DNA from: Favolaschia claudopus
Taxonomy: Eukaryota > Basidiomycota > Agaricomycetes > Agaricales > Mycenaceae
NCBI GenBank assembly: GCA_037176885.1
Contig: JAWWNJ010000112.1
Span: 434,001 to 498,000 of the forward strand
Direction of reading: 5' to 3'
Length of the DNA: 64,000 nucleotides
Shown here: positions 50,639 through 62,932 of the stretch, in pieces
Layout: every line of letters starts with the position of its first letter
How positions within the stretch are numbered: position 1 is the stretch's first letter
The notes under the pieces: model-generated
The model's input: the letters and a program-made list of their open reading frames with translations, nothing else
What the model was told of the DNA's origin: nothing
Database searches by the model: none
Translations under genes and position numbers: made by a program

Positions 50639-53600
50639 CAAGGTTTCGCGCCGTGGTCGCGTCTCCGCGATTTTGACCTCACTCCATGTTTCGAGGAAGG
50701 CATACTCAATTCAGCTCTTCTTGGCGTCCTGCTCCTTGCTAGTATATTCCAATCGCTGTCTCTGTGTCTCGTGGCATCCCAGACGCGGTCTACAAACAGT
50801 CGAATAATATTGGGAGCCAAACTTGTAGGTTCACGCTGTTCTTCCCTGGATCATGTTCTCTGAATTCCTCCGAGACCTTCCTGCTGGTCGCATTCGGCGC
50901 CAGTCTAGCGTCCCTTGTCCTGGTGCTCTGCCGCCATATATCTGTCCCAGTACTGCAAGTATATATTCTAGAACCGCTCACTCTCTTGGGAGCTGTTGCG
51001 TTGACCTACTACAATCACACCCGTACACGTAGAAGCGGTTCGGTGCTGTTACTGTTTTGGCCACTGTACACTCTCTGCTTGGCTGTTTGGGCACGGACTA
51101 TCTATCTGAGAGAACCTGGCCAATATCGTCTGCTTCTTATTTTGAAAAGTATCGTAGCACTTGCCGGCTTGGTGTCCTTTGCCTTGGAGTGCGTTGGGCC
51201 GGAGATTGGATTACCTCGGGACGAAAAGTCTGTTCACGAGAACCCAATTCTAACGGCCAACATATTCAGTCAATGGGTATATGGGTTCCCCTGCTCCAAT
51301 GTACTGCTCGCTAATGAACCGGAAATTGCAGACCTTCGGATGGATGACAGGTCTCATGGCGAAAGGAGCATCGAAATTCATCACCGAAGACGACTTGCCC
51401 TCCCTCTTGCCGAGCGATGAATCTGAGAACCTGGGAAATAGACTCGACAGATATCTAGTCAAGAATGGAGTCTGGAAATCTCTCTTCCTTGCTTACGGCG
51501 GTCCCTTCTTGCTCGCTGCATTCCTAAAAATTTTCCAAGTACATAGTGTCTCTCGCTGTGGTTCTGGTTTGCGATCTCAACTCAATATCAGGATTGTTTG
51601 GCTTTTGTGCAACCGCAGCTTCTTCGTTTACTACTCGCCTACATTGCGCGCTACCAGGACGCCCGTTTCACCGATTCGCGACCGAATCCCCTGGAAGGTT
51701 TTCTGATCGCTGTTACGATGTTTGTTGCGTCTGTGATTCAGACCGTGTTACTCAATCAGGTTCTTGGGCATTTGCAATTGCAGTTGTTCGTCATTGCTGA
51801 ATACCATACTTTGTATAGTACTTCCAACGGACGTTTGAGACGGGGTCAGTGGATTCATTGCGGCATGGTTTCAGCAACTGATATGGGGTAGGATGCGCGT
51901 TCGTGCCGGCTTAGTGACAGCTATCTTTTCCAAAGCGCTCATTTTGTCTAACGATGAACGTGGTCGGGCCTCGGGGGACATCGTGAATTTTCTAGTCCTG
52001 ATAAAATTTAAGCACTCATATTAAACCCATTCTCAGGTCAATCTCATGTCCGTGGATGCCATCAGGATGCAAGACCTATGCACGTACGCCTTGATAGCGA
52101 TATCAGGTCCATTCCAGGTGATTATACCCGCCACTGTCTTGTTTAGCGAAGACTACAACCGCCATAGATCACATTGGCGTTCATTTCCTTGTACAGCTTG
52201 CTGGGATGGGCAAGTTTGGTGGGTGTAGCCGTCATGATTCTGTCCCTTCCCCTTAACACATGTAAGTGATCAACGTTGCTGGATCTCCACGTTCTGAACG
52301 GTCTCTCAGTCATCGCCCGCATCTTGAAACGCATGCAAGAACAACAAATGAAAAACCGAGACCAGAGAACTCGGCTGATGAGCGAGTTGCTTTCCAATAT
52401 CAGGTCCATAAAACTGGTATCAATTTTCAGCCAATTCCAACTGAAATGATGCTAATGTCTTTGCCCATTCAGTACGCATGGGAGTCTGCGTTCATTCGCA
52501 AAATATTCGCTGTGCGGAACGACAAGGAACTGCGCATGTTGAGGAAGATTGGTTTGTTGAATGTATGTCAACTCTCGGTTCACGAGCTGCTTTCGATTAA
52601 CACGGAAAACAGTCCTTCAGCACGACTTTGTGGTCAGGGATACCACTTCTTGTTGCCTTCGCGTCGTTCGCAGCTGCCGCGCGGACGTCGTCGCGGCCGC
52701 TAACATCTGATGTGATATTCCCCAGTATATCTCTCTTCATGCTTCTACAGTTTCCTTTGGCAATGTTCAGCCAAGTCATATCAAACATCATTGAGGCCTT
52801 GGTGTCGGTCAAGCGGCTGTCAGACTTTTTCCGAGCTTCTGAGCTACAGCCTGACGCTCGAGAAATCATGATCAAGCCTGACTTGAAACGAGGGGACGAA
52901 GTTTGTGATTCGATCTTTTACGGATATTGAGATTTTCAAATATGCTGCAGGTTCTAATCATCAAAGACGCCGACTTCCGATGGAATTCCAAGGACGTAGT
53001 CCCCACTCTGGAGAATATCAACCTCACTATCCGCAAAGGCGAGCTTATGGGAGTTATGGGCCGCGTGGGGGCTGGCAAGGTCTAATAGCGTTTCGTTTTG
53101 ACGGGCTCTTTCTCAACCGTTTCCTAGACGAGTCTCTTGTCCGCTATCATCGGAGACATGTCTCGCGCGGAAGGGAGAATAAAGCTGTTCAGCGGTAGTA
53201 TTGCCTATGCTCCGCAGAATCCCTGGTGCGTAATAGTAGTTGGCAGCTGTATGGTTGTCAATCTGATTTGAACTTGCTCGACCCAAGGATCATGAGTGCA
53301 ACAGTGCGCGAGAATATCACCTTTAACCATGTGGTATGTTTTAAACTAACTTGCAAAGGCGTTGATCATGAATTTTCGAAGTATGACGAAGCTTTCTATC
53401 AAACCGTTTTGGAGGGTCTGCTCTTTCTTTCCCCTTTGCTTGTGCTTTGTTGAGCGTTTCATCTAGCCTGCGCACTGGGACCAGATCTCGCCCTTCTTCC
53501 TATGAATGATCTCACGGAGGTTGGTGAGAAGGGTGAGTCACCATTCACCTCTGCTATCTGATCTAAAAGCTCGATACAGGTATCACGGTAATCATGGAAC

Positions 53601-56236
53601 TCAATGTAAATGGCAATGTTGATGACATTCTACTCTAGCTCAGTGGAGGACAAAGAGCTCGTATAAGCCTGGCCAGGGTGAATATTTGTTCGTTGCTCTG
53701 TTGTTGCTCATTGACGAAATTCATAGGCTGTATATGCGCGGGCTGACCTCGTCCTTCTGGACGATTGTCTTGCTGCTGTCGACAGCCACGTTGCACGTCA
53801 CGTCTTTGGTCAGTGAAGATCCCCCATTTCCGAACTTGTCGAGCCTCACCATTTCCAACAGACCATGTCATCGGTCCTAATGGACTGCTCGCCAACCAAG
53901 CCCGTATTCTGGTCACCAACAGCATTGCGTTCGTAAAGCAGTTTGACCAGGTCGCTTTCATAAACCGTGGCATCATTCGTGAATGTGGTTCGTACACAGC
54001 GTTGATGGAAAATCCTGAGGGTGACTTGAGTAAGCTCGTGTAAGCTGCCATCTCCCTCAAACACGTCTACCAGGCTCACTCCTTGGTAGACGCGGGCACG
54101 GAACCTCGAGTTCTAGCTCCGGAACTTCTACGCCGTTCGCAAATGGCAGCGGCAGCGCGACACCGGTTGACGACCTGGGTGCCAGCGACAAGACTTCACT
54201 ATATGCTGGCATGCTTTCAGAGAAGCTGAAGCAGCGAGCGAGCTACCCCAAAGCTGTGCTTGCCCCTGCAAAGCCTGTTCGAGCTGTGGATTCGACCGGT
54301 TTGAGCAAGGAACATCGGGAGCAGGGTCGAGTCAAAGGCCGAGTCTATTTCGAGTATATCGAGGCAGCATCCAAAGTAGGCTTCTCAATCTATCTGCTAT
54401 CCACCGTTTCGCAGCAGGCGATGACGCTGCTGGGGAATCTGGCTCTTCGAAGTTGGGGCGAACATAACCATGAAGCGGGAGACAATACCAGCATGATTAA
54501 ATATCTCTTTATTTACGGATTATTCGCTCTAAGCGCTACTATACTTGGGGGCGTATCGAACGTCGTGATGTGGATACTCTGTTCATTACGAAGCTCAAAA
54601 CGCTTGCACGATTCGGTTAGTGATTCCTTCTGTTGACAAGCGAGGTTTAGCTCTGAATGCGCCTTGTAGATGTTGGCATCTCTTATGAATGCTCCCCTTG
54701 GATATTTCGAACTAACTCCGGCCGGACGGTACGATTCCCCTTCTTTCGTGGTACAATCTCTTGACCAGTATGGACTAGGACATTGAATTTGTTTTCTCGT
54801 GACAGTAAGCAAAACTAACTGTTAGACTACCACATTGATATATCTTTTTTTTTTTCAGTCTACGTCGTCGATCAGCTGCTTGCCCGATATATCACGAATT
54901 TGGTCAGGACGGGCGCAGTATGTTTGTCGATCGTCGTCGTTATTGGAGCAAGTTTCCCGCTGTTTTTGATCTCGATCATCCCTTTGAGCTGGTTCTACTT
55001 GAGAGTCATGAAGTATGATCCTTGGCCATGCATTTGAACGTGCCTTACATTTTCACAGATACTATCTCGCGACATCCCGCGAGCTCAAACGTCTAGATGC
55101 AGTGTCGAAGAGTCCCATATTTGCTTGGTTCTCTGAGTCATTGGCTGGTGTTTCGACGTAAATGATCTCTCTCAAGCCAACTTCACAATACTTACCTGAT
55201 TTCAGAATTCGCTCTTTCAATCAACAGTCCATCTTCATACAAGCAAATAGGCGGCACATTGATAGGAATCAGGTCTTTGATTTTCCCATTTTGTTTTCTA
55301 AGCCCTCTTTAGTGATATGAGTCCCGGTTTTCTAGATCTGTTATTTGCCCTCAATTTCTGTCAATCGGTGGCTTTCGGTACGTCACAATCTGTTGTGTTG
55401 CAGTCTTTAGTACTGAGTACACTGGCAGGTCCGACTGGAAATCGTCGGGGCAGTGATAATTTTCATTGTTGCTATTCTTGCTATGGCCGCGCTGATCACA
55501 ACTGGTGTCGACGCCGGCCTGGTTGGGCTCGTTCTGTCGTACGCAATGAATGCTACATCGTCATTGGTGAGTCATTCTCTTCGCCAATAACAAGTTCATG
55601 CCTCTAAATGCGATTCAAAGAACTGGGTGGTCAGATCCGCAAGTGATGTAGAGCAAAATATTGTTAGCGTCGAACGAATTCTTCATCAAATCGATGTGCC
55701 GCCGGAAGCCCCACAGTACCTACCCGAGGCGAAACCGGCCGACAGCTGGCCATCGCAGGGCAAGATCGACTTCATGTGAGCTTTGCGACTTACAGCTCCT
55801 TGTTGTTTGACGTCGTTTTTAGCAATTACTCGACCCGCTATCGTCCGGAGTTGGATCTGGTGTTGAGAAATATCTCCCTGGGCATTGTACGTATATCGTC
55901 TAGCTCTCGGGCCGAATGCTTATGCATTCGCAGAATCCAAAAGAGAAACTCGGTGTATGCGGAAGAACTGGGGCCGTACGTTCGTCCATCCTCTTGTCCA
56001 GTTCATGAAACTGAACAAAACCTGGGACAGGGCAAATCCTCTCTCCTGCTCGCTCTTTTCCGGATTATCGAAGGAGTAGAGGGTTCCATCGTCATTGACG
56101 GCGTCGACATAAAGAACATAGGTCTTCACGATCGTGAGTTGGGTGCCATGTAGAAACGTACTCCTTGCTAAAACTGTCCTCAGTTCGTTCGTCGATATCG
56201 ATTGAATTGGCGGCGGAAGCCTACGATAGGTTTTAG
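50639..56236 (+). pseudogene. ABCC (MRP/Ycf1-type) ABC transporter truncated in the second nucleotide-binding domain
   Basis: Frames joined over about 25 introns give an MRP-type exporter. TMD0 starts near RDFDLTPCFEEGILNSALLG, and TMD1 includes YFQRTFETGMRVRAGLVTAI and DIVNLMSVDAIRMQDLCTY. NBD1 is complete (MGVMGRVGAGKTSLLSAIIG, IAYAPQNPW, LSGGQRARISLARAVYARAD, LVLLDDCLAAVDSHV). TMD2 includes HIDRNQICYLPSISVNRW and [23 protein letters not shown]2 has Walker A ([19 protein letters not shown]) and [13 protein letters not shown], then LRSSISI. There the frame runs into an unrelated tail and stops at TAG 56234-56236. The Q-loop, signature, Walker B and H-loop of NBD2, about 170-200 residues, are missing, and no copy is seen downstream. 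The first exon is also uncertain: an in-frame TAG precedes 50639 and must be an acceptor, with ATG 50580 a candidate. The product is probably not a working transporter. Confidence 0.75.
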
Positions 56237-56884
56237 TCTTAGCCAGCCTTTATTTCGGCGTCGACCCACGCAGAGAAATTGTTGCATGATAAGATGGGGG
56301 CTGGAAGACTGTAGCCAGCCAGACGCACGCAAACTCAAAGCCAGTATCTTGGGTGAAACTAGAACTCCTCAATTCGTCCCCTCACCTTCGTCGTCGCACT
56401 TTGTTCGTCCAGTGCCATAGATTTCATACAGAGCATAGAAGTCGCGCACACTAAGAGAACAGTCCGTGAAAGCCACAAAAGTAGGTACCTTCAACGAGGG
56501 GAATTGTGAAGCGCACAAAGGACTCAGGATTCAAAAATGAAATACCATACAAAGAACTTAACATATAAAGATAAGATATTTTAGAATTAATTCCAAAACA
56601 GGACTGAGCGCTCCTTATAGGGACGAGGCGACGTAGATCACACGTGGTGACTGATGTACTCGATAGCCTTATAAGTAAACCACAATTACCTTGCTTTAGC
56701 TAGGTCCCCCTCCGTGGAAATTCGGCGCTGGCATCAGCAAAAACCAAATAGTCGCACATAGTATTACACAGAGTCCATTACTGTTCCCTGCTGCCGAGTA
56801 AACATGATTTGTCACCATACAATACTTTTCAATCAATGAATAACTTAAGTAAGTACTTACAGACTTACATACGAGCTTCCATCC

Positions 56885-57081
56885 TGCAAAAACCAAATAT
56901 GTACAAAGCTTGGAGGAACCCTGTTCGTCAAAACTCCTTTCCTGCAAAAACCAAATATGTACAAAGCTTGGAGGAACCCTGTTCGTCGAAACTCCTTTCC
57001 TGCAAAAACCAAATATGTACAAAGCTTGGAGGAACCCTGTTTGTCGAAACTCTTTTCCTGCAAAAACCAAATATGTACAAA
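56885..57081. repeat. 58-bp tandem repeat, three full copies plus a partial fourth
   Basis: Units at 56885-56942, 56943-57000 and 57001-57058 differ at only a few bases. A partial fourth unit (57059-57081) stops after GTACAAA. Each starts TGCAAAAACCAAATATGTAC. A fragment of the same motif (GCAAAAACCAAATAG) also lies near 56735. Because 58 is not a multiple of three, the open frames through it are by-products. Confidence 0.92.
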
Positions 57082-57560
57082 TTTTCTTCACTGCCATACA
57101 TTCTTGAGCGCCTACGTTAAAATTTGACTGCTCCGCAACTGTTTCGGCGTAAACCCATTTTTTTTTACTGAACCTCTCGAGTACACCCATCCACACCGTC
57201 CACGCCTACATCGCGGGATGCGTGATTTCCCTTTGCCACTCCCTCTCACAAAACCCAACGCTGTTCAGCCTTTATCGCCGCCGTTACCTGACACTCACTG
57301 CAGATGGAAGATCTGAAATCGCGAATCTGCACCTTGGCTGAGATGAAACCTGCACTGTTATTCTCGATAATGTTCCAAGTGCTGCACCTTCATATCCTTG
57401 GTTCTGATTCTGCTTGTATTAGGTTCATTTCGAAACCTTGGATGGTGGACTTGGTGGCAAAGGAGGAAGGCCTCCATTCCATATTGCATCCCAACATCTC
57501 GAATGAAGTGCTTCAACTCCATGCTATATAGCTGTGCTTTCTCTTGACCAGATGTTCCCC

Positions 57561-58465
57561 CACTCATTCATCATCTATACTTAGAAAGCTGGGGAGATTT
57601 TCAGTGAGGAGTTGGAGAGAGAGATGCTTGTTCTGAAGTGGCTGGAGAAAAGGGAAGAGGGGTTGTTTCATGGGTGTTTCTAAATTCTCTTTGCATGGCT
57701 GGGGTAAAGCAAAGCCTGGCCATAGCCTTCACATTTCTCATGAACAGTTGACGGGAAGGACAACATTCCCAGCATGGGTGCAATAGTGGTAGATTATATG
57801 GTGGTTGAAATTAATATTGGTGGCAGTGTCGCTAGGCTCAAGCCTGTTTCTCACACTCCATCAATTAATCACATGTGTGACTGGCTTGTGACGCAACAGA
57901 GTGTAAATGCAACAAACTCACGTGAATCACCAAACACAGACAACCAACTTTGTTTACAACCACCCACTCATTTCCACTGTCTTTGCTTTTGCTCATGAGG
58001 CCCTCACAACTAAGGGGCACAGATTAGGGATGCACAGGTAGGTGGCATAGCTGGTCAATGTCAGAAACCTTTAGGGTGGGGGCATGATCTTTGTTCGTGC
58101 CTAGGAGCCTTCGTTGCGCGCCGAAGCGCGCTCCGTGACACTAGGCGGGACTGTTAGGTGTGCCTTATCCCAGCCCAACACCCTGTGAGGCTGTGACTCT
58201 GTTGGTGAGTCCTTGGTTTGTTGGTGCCTAAGAGCCTTTGTTGTGCAAGAAACACGCTTCTTGAAGGTAGGTGCAATTCTTAGCTGAGGGTTTTTCCAGC
58301 CCAACACCCTTTGCCTTGTCTGTGAGTCTTCGCTTCTTGTTTGCACCTAAAAGCCTTTGTTTCACGCTCTGTGACACACTCATTCATCATCTCTGCAGCA
58401 TTAGAAAGCTGGGAAGATTTTTGGGGAGGAGTTAGAGAGAGAGCTTCTTCTGAAGTGGCTGGAGA
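57561..58465. repeat. Pair of ~88-bp direct repeats flanking degenerate ~120-bp tandem units
   Basis: The stretch beginning CACTCATTCATCATCT and ending CTGAAGTGGCTGGAGA occurs at 57561-57648 and again, with small changes, at 58377-58465. Between them, at 58097-58370, a unit with AGCCTTYGTTG and CCAGCCCAACACCCT recurs about every 117-126 bp (start words near 58098, 58224 and 58341). Direct repeats around a non-coding core could be decayed terminal repeats of an element, but no retroelement proteins are seen. Confidence 0.6.
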
Positions 58466-58787
58466 TATGATACATAGATCAAAACATCTGCTAAGCAAGG
58501 TTGCAGTCGCCGCAGGCGGCCCCTAGTTTTCAAAACGTTTTCAAAACCCATACAAGGGAAAACAAATCCCATATAAGGGAAAATAAAAACTCCAAAGCCA
58601 AGACAAACGACATTTCAACAAGTCGACATGTAAGCACAAAAAGACCCATAAAAGGTAAGAAAAGCATGACACAAATCAAAATCTGAATTTCCCATCTATG
58701 CGAACAAAGAAACGGGGGTGTAGAAGAAAAGAACGAATCCCTCCTTACGTCAGGATTCGTAACAGCTTTGACCTGACCAAATCTTAC

Positions 58788-59605
58788 ATGCCGCAGCTTA
58801 CACTAGCTCAGTCTTTCGCTCGAGGAGGACCTTTAAAGAAAGCTGAAGCAACACCAACGCCTTCAAAAATTGAGATTGTTCGAAAGAAACCCCCTGAGAA
58901 ATCTTGTTTGGACCAAATGGCCCTCATTGCTGATTTCGACCAATTTACGCTTCATCCTGTAACCTACAATGGGGTCATTCACACTCTTCTGGAGTTCCAG
59001 AGTATTCATAGTCTAATTCGTCTCGTCAGGTCATTTATCCAACCTCTCAACATCTCTTCCAGGCGTTCAATGGTAGGTTTGTGCAACACCTGATGGTGAT
59101 GACTCCCTGACCTCACTGGCACCTGGAATAGTTCCTTGGCACTCGACCAGACCTCGCAGAACGAATCCGATCGCCGATACTGCGGAGGACGCGTTTGATT
59201 TCGCGCATGGGCATAAAGCTTCGGTTCGTCCAGATTGGTTCTCAATAAGCACTTCGAAGGTGAAGGCGTTCGTTCCATCATTCTGTGCAACTTCCATTAT
59301 TCGCAGATGGAGGAGGCTCTGTTCCTCAAATTCTCTCAATATCCTCCCCTCCAACAAGAGTTACTTTTGACTGGTGATTCCGAACTCTGTCAAGTAAAGA
59401 TATGGAACTCTATCGCCCTTTCTCGACTAAACTTACCCAGGATTCAATGAATGATTCGTTTTGGGGGGTAGGCGCGGACCTACTGGGCAGAAACGAACTC
59501 GGTCTGGCTCTGGAACGAGTTCGCGAGAATCTGGGAGGAGCTAAGGCCCCAATACGCAACGTGAAACAGTGCCAGGTACTAGCAAACATACACTTCCGCA
59601 GGTAG
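58788..59605 (+). pseudogene. NADAR / YbiA-like (DUF1768) gene with an apparent frameshift
   Basis: YbiA/DUF1768 proteins are N-glycosidase-fold enzymes acting on riboflavin intermediates or ADP-ribose-type substrates. From ATG 58788 (MPQLTLAQSFARGGPLKK) the frame reaches FTLHPVTYNG. An intron (58974-59029) leads to VIYPTSQHLFQAFN, the family's YPTSEHLFQAFKF signature. The next exon reads FLGTRPDLAERIRSP in one frame, but the following homologous part, AFDFAHGHKASVRPDWFSIS, is in another frame with no intron site between. Later exons are in order: MEEALFLKFSQYPPLQQEL, LLTGDSELCQ and DSFWGVGADLLGRNELGLAL, ERVRENLG, ending at 59605. Either the gene is recently broken, a base is missing in the sequence, or a compensating splice keeps an odd segment open. 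Confidence 0.65.
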
Positions 59606-59934
59606 CGCATTTTAACTCTGCACAGAATTGTCGCAGAAAGCCTCGATCAGGACAATCCTTGTATTGTGGAAGTTCTTGTCTTCGTGCAGACATATCGACG
59701 GTTCCTCCTCTATGTCCTGTCTGTTTCAATATTCTTTTTATGTCCTTGATATGTTCCAACCTAGCACACAGCAATGCCGTCGACGACCACAGATAGGTCA
59801 GCTCAGGTTCTGCGGAGAGACCTGCCGGAAACTTGCCCAGCGTTGAGTTTCTTGTGTAGGGAGTATGGGTGTGTCGTTTCCAGGACTGCTGTATTAATGT
59901 ACATTGAGGTATGTAATATAGTGTACAGAACTCT
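59606..59934. other. Convergent 3' flanks of the NADAR-like gene and DSC1; nothing else seen
   Basis: This 329-bp interval lies between two converging stop codons. Open frames on both strands are short and without motif, and no repeat is visible. Confidence 0.4.
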
Positions 59935-62932
59935 TCATAGGGCTGGCAGTGGCCGGCGACACTGTGGACAAATGTTTTTGATCGCAAGCCACTGCGACGA
60001 GATTAGCATAAGACACGTCCTACTCAAACAAAGACGATTACCTTTTCCAAACATTCAGTGTGCTAACACAGACGTCAGTCACGCAAGGTTGAAGGGCGAG
60101 ATCTACTTACGAAGAGATGGTGACAGGGCGCAAGACTGTAATTCTTCCGCGCAGTAGCACTCTCAACTCCCATCTGGACGGCATTCAAGATGCCGCTAGT
60201 CGCTTTCCTTTTGCTTGTTCCTTTCGCAGAGGTTTTGCTCCAATCACTCTTGCCATCCAGAGAGGTTGGCCGCCGGCGGGAGGAAGCGTCAACGTATATC
60301 GCGTCCATACATATTGCACAGTCGCCTAGCGATGGATCTGGAGACTCTGGGTCGTAGGTGACCGGCATGACGGGATGATAGTCGTATGTTTTCGCGGTGG
60401 CGTACTACAAGTTTAGCTGTTAGACTGAAGTCACGCTTGAACAATTGTCTCATACCTGTCGTGGAAGGAAAAATGTAGGACCAAGACGAGTGTCTTGCAG
60501 AATCACTATGGACATCTGGAAACAGACAAATCCAGCCAAGATGGTTGCCCATGCTACGAGCTGATTAGTTTTGGTTGGACGGCTCAGAAAAAAAGACATA
60601 CGCCGAGGTTCGATATCAAGCACATTCTTAGGGCACAACAGAAAGTCTATCAGTGACAAGTGTTCAGCCAAAAACCTGGCCCGCGGCAAGGAGAGCCCTA
60701 CAAAGCGCGATATAGAGGCGACATAGAGTGGTGCCAACCAGATATTCCTTACTCAACCCGCTTCCTCTTCCTCGGCGCGCAGATCTCACGATCTGCGGCA
60801 GCCAGAAGAGTGAATACGTGATGGATACAAAGATGATGGAGAGGGTAGCGGACAGGATAGTGTGCACCATGAAAGTGAGAAATAGGAACATCACAAGCCC
60901 TATAATACCGTCAGTGAAATTTCACAGCATTGGGTGTACGTACATAATCTCATTTGAGGGTCAGACCTGAGGTGCTGAATAAAGAACGCCAGGAATGACG
61001 GCTGTCTAGGGAGAGGTGTAGTTGGTGATGCCTGAGGTGCTGGCGGTCCTGGTGTTGACTGAACAGGCAATGGTGTGGCCGGAATTTCAGTTTCTGGTGC
61101 ACCGGTTGCTGGCGGATTAGGCATTGCAGGATTCGGAGTCGGTCCCGGCACACGTGGAGAGGCATCCTCGGGAGCTTGAAATTGCTGAATCAGCATAGCA
61201 AATTGCTAGCGGTACAGAGACTCGTCAGACAAGATCCACTCGTACGAGTTTAAACAAACCGCTTCATTCGCGAAGAGTACGCATGCCAGAAAAGCCGGAA
61301 CTACGAGCGAAAGTGATGGCTTGCCGTCTGCGACAAGAGCAAAAACGGTGTGTCCCGCAAAGGAGAGCGAATCCACAGTTGATTGGACGAGGAATGTCCA
61401 AAAGGATAGGCGAGAAATTCCTGAAGGCGTTCGACTGCGTTGCATTTGCCGGAAGAGGAGTACGAGCATTGTAAGGTAAGTTATGGCACTTGAACCGGCG
61501 TCTGAAGCCTGGGTTAGGAAATTGGCGACAGTCATGGCTAGAACACTCACAGGTCGTCAGTTTGCGGAATAAGGAACGTAAGCTGCAGGGAACTCAATAT
61601 GAGAGCGGAGAGACGGCAACACATAACAGACCCAACCCCTTCCACTTGGTGGAACTCGTACAAGATGCCACATTCTTTACTCATCAAAAGGCCACTGATA
61701 GACATCGGAGGAGGGTGAACCGTCCATATTCCAGCTGGTTGTTGAATCTCGTCTTCGTACTCTCGTAGAAGGAGTTCGGGAACCTTGACATGGTTCAAAG
61801 CCACATGGAGGGAGAACGCACACATTGTCTTCGAGACCTCGTCTGGAGTAAGTTGTAGCTGTCGCAACACTGTCAAGAGACGTGCTGCACGGACCTACAG
61901 CTGCCTCCTGCTCTATGATGCCTGCATCAATCAGGTTCTTCAGCTTGGAAATACGGGAAGAGAGTTCGGGTTCGACGATTTGTGCCGTTTCATTTCGAAA
62001 GGTTTCTGGGACGATCGATGGCAGGAACCGCAAATCTACATGTCGACTGGCTGTTTCATCGCACTTGCAGCACAAAACACAATTCATTTACTCACCCACT
62101 GGGCTCAGCGATGGCATGAATCGTTCCATTCGAGATAAAGTGAATTCCTTCAAATTCGAGCCTCAAATCGTCAGATGTACTTTCGTGAGTAAGTTCAATT
62201 TTGCCCTATGAAGTCGGGTAATTCAGGACCGTAGGAAAGAGTGTGCCATGACGCACATGAACCAACGCGACATCTTTCGAAGCATTTATGAAGGAAGGAG
62301 GCTTCTCAACCAGGCTTAGAGCGACCTTGTCTGAAGCCGACCAGTTCCATGACCCGATTTTCTCGAGTATTAGAGACATGTTTGCATCCATCATGTACTT
62401 CTCAGCTATCGGAGACCATTCATGTGCGGTGTCGTTCAAGGAAGGCGGCGTGACGTTGTAAAAGTTAGTATCTCCATGGAAAGTGCCCGTGGTGTTAGCG
62501 TAGTAAGATGAAGTGCTTGAATCAAGATGTCCGCCGACAACGTGAAAAGAGTGCAGTAGAGGAGCCACAGTAGTATCTCGCTCCGGCTAGCTCGCGGTAG
62601 GTTAAAAAGTGGAGGATTGAGACGATAGACCAGGAAGACAGACGACAGTGAAGTTCGTTTCATTTGATCCTTTCATCCAGGCCGTGTAATTAGAAAGCTG
62701 ACCGGGAATTAGAGCCAGTGCAAGAAGAGACAGACAAGCGAACCTGATATTCCAGAGTCCTCAGAGCATCTCGATATTGGTGTCGAGCTAAGAATTCATC
62801 GCCGTTGTGATTCGTGAGGAGGAAAAGCATGAAGCTTATGAAGAGGAACTGGGGAATAGGATTCCGGACACGTTGTTGTGGGGGAAATGCGCCGGCTTCT
62901 CCATCTGCTTCATCTCGGGGAGGGATGTCCAT
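59935..62932 (-). CDS. DSC1: Tul1/Dsc1 transmembrane RING ubiquitin ligase of the Golgi Dsc complex
   Basis: This is the catalytic subunit of the Golgi/endosome Dsc E3 complex, which ubiquitinates membrane proteins and, in fission yeast, activates SREBP. The ATG at 62932 gives MDIPPRDEADGEAG and an N-terminal membrane segment (FLFISFMLFLLTN). A long lumenal domain follows (GTFHGDTNFYNVTPPS, MSISGLLMSKECGILYEFHQ). Then come several membrane segments (SAITYLTMLVLLFRQMQRSR, TFLVQSTVDSLSFAGHTVFA, FLFLTFMVHTILSATLSIIF) with a Pro-rich cytosolic loop near 61000-61190, and GLSKEYLVGTTLCRLYIALY. The C-terminal RING is DCAICMDAI, SLAPCHHLF, then a 21-nt exon encoding HTECLEK, then WLAIKNICPQCRRPL. It ends two to three residues after the RING at TGA 59937-59935, as Tul1 does. 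The RING is complete. Confidence 0.93.

Larger units (their letters stand above)
56237..58787. other. Gene-poor, repeat-rich stretch
   Basis: This 2.5-kb stretch has no supported gene. It holds a 58-bp tandem repeat (56885-57081), an 88-bp direct repeat at 57561-57648 and 58377-58465, a degenerate ~120-bp tandem repeat between them, and short CCCATA-AGGGAAAA repeats near 58549-58600. A 75-codon frame at 57304-57531 has no motif. The content looks like remains of mobile or satellite DNA. Confidence 0.5.

Noticed and set aside
51774..51895. Apparent frame breaks in TMD1 of the ABCC gene
   Set aside because: Two short introns (acceptors ttgtatag and ggggtag) give YFQRTFETGMRVRAGL in frame, as in MRP proteins.
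56240..56420. Remnant of NBD2 downstream of the ABCC stop (SQPLFRRRPTQRN resembling the Q-loop region)
   Set aside because: The similarity is weak and not followed by any signature or Walker B, so it may be chance.
56696..57196. 166-codon minus-strand frame with a repeated FVHIWFLQ-like motif
   Set aside because: It is a translation of the 58-bp tandem repeat. Because 58 is not divisible by three, successive units use different frames.
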